6,418 bases of DNA from Micromonosporaceae bacterium (lineage in GTDB: Bacteria; Actinomycetota; Actinomycetes; Mycobacteriales; Micromonosporaceae), in assembly GCA_019690055.1 (NCBI GenBank), contig JADGGF010000271.1, forward strand, positions 1 through 6,418. Reading direction: 5' to 3'. The position numbers were made by a program, and so were the translations under genes. The notes under the pieces are model-generated. The model did no database searches and was not told where the DNA came from. It was given only the letters and a program-made list of their open reading frames with translations. Positions 5,035 to 6,418 of this stretch are shown in pieces; within the stretch, counting starts at the first letter, position 1, and every line of letters begins with the position of its first letter.

Positions 5035-6069
5035 ATGCGAGTTGTCCGGTTCCACGCGCCCGGGGACGTACGCCTGGAGCAGGCGCCCGAGCCGGTGCCC
5101 GGCCCGGGTGAGGTGAAGCTGCGCGTGCACAACTGCTCCACCTGTGGCACGGACGTCAAGATCTGGCGGCACGGGCACCACCACATCGTTCCGCCCCGGG
5201 TCATGGGCCACGAGATCGCCGGCGAGGTGGTCGAGTCGAACGACGAGGGATGGGTCGTCGGCGACCGGGTGCAGGTGATCGCGGCCATCCCCTGTGGACA
5301 GTGTGGGGAGTGCCGCCGCGGGCTCCTGACCGTGTGCCCCAACCAGGAGTCGATCGGCTACCACTACGAGGGCGGGTTCGCCGAGTACCTCGTGGTGCCG
5401 GCGAAGGTGCTGGCCGTGGGCGGCCTGAACCGGATCCCGGACGGCGTCTCCTACGCCGAGGCATCGCTCGCCGAACCGCTCGCTTGTGTCCTGAATGGAC
5501 AGCAGCTCGCGCGGGTGGGTGAGGGTGACGATGTGGTCGTCATCGGCTCGGGCCCGATCGGCTGCCTGCACGTGCGCCTGGCCCGCGCCCGCGGGGCGGC
5601 CCGGGTCGTGCTGGTCGACCTCAACGCCGACCGGCTGCGTCGCGCCGCTGACCTGGTGGCTCCCGACGCGACGATCGTGGCCGGGGAGGTGGACGTGGTC
5701 GACGCGGTGCTCAAGCTCACCGACGGGCGGGGCGCGGACGTCGTCATCACCGCCGCGGCGTCGGGAGCGGCGCAGGAGCAGGCGCTGCGGATGGTGGCCC
5801 CGCAGGGACGGATCAGCCTCTTCGGCGGACTGCCCAGGGACAACCCCGTCATCTCCGTCGACGCGAACCTGGTGCACTACCGGGAGTTGACGCTCGTGGG
5901 CGCCAGCGGCTCCAGCCCGGCGCACAACGCGGAGGCGCTGCGCCTCATCGCCACCGGTGCCGTGCCGGTCGCCGACCTCATCACGCACCGGCTGCCGCTG
6001 GAGCGCGCCCTCGAGGCCTTCGACATGGTCGCCCGCGGCGACGCGATCAAGGTAACCATCGAACCATAG
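5035..6069 (+). CDS. Zinc-dependent medium-chain polyol (phosphate) dehydrogenase
   Basis: A complete 344-residue medium-chain dehydrogenase of the sorbitol/threonine/galactitol-1-phosphate dehydrogenase type. Catalytic-zinc ligands are visible as Cys37 (CSTCGTDVK), the GHE pair His59-Glu60, and Glu147 in the AEPLACV segment. The structural-zinc lobe has Cys87, Cys90, Cys93 and Cys101. The Rossmann glycine motif is GSGPIG (171-176), and VVLVDLNADR ends its second strand in Asp195, which usually means NAD+ rather than NADP+. The gene lies between the PTS genes and HPr, so the likely substrate is the hexitol phosphate delivered by the transporter, oxidised to a ketohexose phosphate; this is inference. 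Known polyol PTS systems supply a precedent in GatD, while mannitol systems normally use the unrelated zinc-free MtlD. Alternatives are a free sorbitol/iditol dehydrogenase or threonine dehydrogenase. Family assignment is firm; substrate is open. Confidence 0.88.
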   Translation: MRVVRFHAPGDVRLEQAPEPVPGPGEVKLRVHNCSTCGTDVKIWRHGHHHIVPPRVMGHEIAGEVVESNDEGWVVGDRVQVIAAIPCGQCGECRRGLLTVCPNQESIGYHYEGGFAEYLVVPAKVLAVGGLNRIPDGVSYAEASLAEPLACVLNGQQLARVGEGDDVVVIGSGPIGCLHVRLARARGAARVVLVDLNADRLRRAADLVAPDATIVAGEVDVVDAVLKLTDGRGADVVITAAASGAAQEQALRMVAPQGRISLFGGLPRDNPVISVDANLVHYRELTLVGASGSSPAHNAEALRLIATGAVPVADLITHRLPLERALEAFDMVARGDAIKVTIEP

Positions 6070-6073
6070 GAGA
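6068..6073 (+). promoter_or_regulatory. Ribosome binding site (AGGAGA) of the HPr gene
   Basis: AGGAGA overlaps the TAG stop of the dehydrogenase gene and lies 5 bases before ATG 6079, so it fixes the start. The sequence GAACGCGATG around the start also occurs at the dehydrogenase start (5028-5037). Confidence 0.6.
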
Positions 6074-6078
6074 ACGCG

Positions 6079-6360
6079 ATGCCATCCCGTGTCGTCACCA
6101 TCGGGTCGACCAGCGGGCTGCATGCCCGTCCGGCCAGGCTCTTCGTCGAGGCCGCCGCCGCGGCCGGCGTCCCGGTCACCATCCGCACCGCCGACAAGCC
6201 GGCCGTGCCAGCGAACAGCATGCTGTCGGTCCTCTCGCTCGGTGCCCGGTTCGGTACCGAGGTCACGCTCGAGGCCGAGGGCGACGGGGCCGAGGGCGCG
6301 CTCGACGCCCTCGCCGACCTGCTCGCCCGCAACCTCGACGAGGACGAGAAAGCGGCCTGA
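6079..6360 (+). CDS. ptsH: PTS phosphocarrier protein HPr
   Basis: A complete 93-residue HPr, about the normal length. The active-site motif SGLHARPAR (12-20) gives phosphohistidine His15 followed by Arg17. The second hallmark, ANSMLSVLSLGA (45-56), corresponds to the usual K/N-S-I-M-G-V-M-SLG block; its Ser47 aligns with the regulatory Ser46 of Firmicute HPr. Whether it is phosphorylated here is unknown. The last part is the expected amphipathic helix. HPr shuttles phosphate from enzyme I to IIA in the cytoplasm. It starts 9 bases after the dehydrogenase stop, so it belongs to the same operon. That makes the transport system largely self-sufficient, and HPr could also serve other PTS permeases in the genome. 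Confidence 0.95.
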   Translation: MPSRVVTIGSTSGLHARPARLFVEAAAAAGVPVTIRTADKPAVPANSMLSVLSLGARFGTEVTLEAEGDGAEGALDALADLLARNLDEDEKAA

Positions 6361-6363
6361 GTC

Positions 6364-6418
6364 ATGCCGGACGAGGCTCTGGACAACAGAGTCGGCTCGG
6401 CCACGCCGGCCGCGGACA
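6364..6418 (+). CDS. Start of an ORF after ptsH, possibly enzyme I (3' end outside window)
   Basis: An ATG 3 bases after the HPr stop opens a frame that stays open to the window edge, 18 codons (MPDEALDNRVGSATPAAD). The position directly after HPr is the classic place for ptsI, and the tight spacing argues for co-translation. The visible residues show no enzyme I hallmark, being a polar, Ala/Asp-rich leader, and the ribosome binding site is weak. The enzyme I call is therefore from context only, and a later start codon is possible. Confidence 0.4.
   Translation, partial: MPDEALDNRVGSATPAAD

Noticed and set aside
4978..6123. 381-codon open frame on the - strand opposite the dehydrogenase
   Set aside because: Its composition is rich in His, Arg, Asp and Gly without recognisable motifs, and the + strand frame has complete zinc and Rossmann motifs. 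It is a shadow frame.

Overview
The window is very GC-rich. Its codons end overwhelmingly in G or C, genes start at ATG behind purine-rich ribosome binding sites, and neighbouring genes are tightly packed or overlap. Together with the protein types, this suggests a high-GC actinobacterium, possibly of the Micromonospora/Actinoplanes kind. The genus is inference; there is no rRNA or other taxonomic marker. All real genes I can support lie on the + strand.

Left part (1-1237). The window opens inside the 3' end of an NADPH-dependent FMN reductase gene (2-334). A 314-base stretch without a convincing gene follows, with a possible promoter element and perhaps the eroded start of a small membrane-protein ORF. 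Next is a small DUF488/YeaO-family gene (649-1014). A 223-base intergenic region then carries a short hairpin, an AT-rich inverted repeat, a good -35 box (TTGACA) and A-rich repeats just ahead of the next gene. This is the likely control region of the main operon.

Right part (1238-6418). This is one co-directional cluster for import and breakdown of a hexitol, most likely mannitol. In order it has a DeoR-family repressor, a PfkB-type 1-phosphofructokinase (joined to the repressor gene by an ATGA overlap), and three separate PTS proteins corresponding to the mannitol IIC, IIB and IIA domains. These are followed by a zinc-dependent medium-chain polyol dehydrogenase, HPr, and the first 18 codons of another ORF that could be enzyme I.

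How it fits together (family knowledge plus inference): phosphate would pass from enzyme I to HPr His15, then IIA His63, then IIB Cys16, and then to a hexitol entering through IIC. The resulting hexitol phosphate would be oxidised by the dehydrogenase to a ketohexose phosphate. The PfkB kinase would then form a bisphosphate for glycolysis, and the DeoR protein would sense a sugar phosphate. Two aspects are noteworthy. The usual CBA mannitol permease is split into three ORFs in the original domain order. The usual mannitol-1-phosphate dehydrogenase (MtlD) is not seen; a GatD/sorbitol-dehydrogenase-like zinc enzyme and a 1-phosphofructokinase are there instead. I see no mobile element, CRISPR array, tRNA or rRNA.
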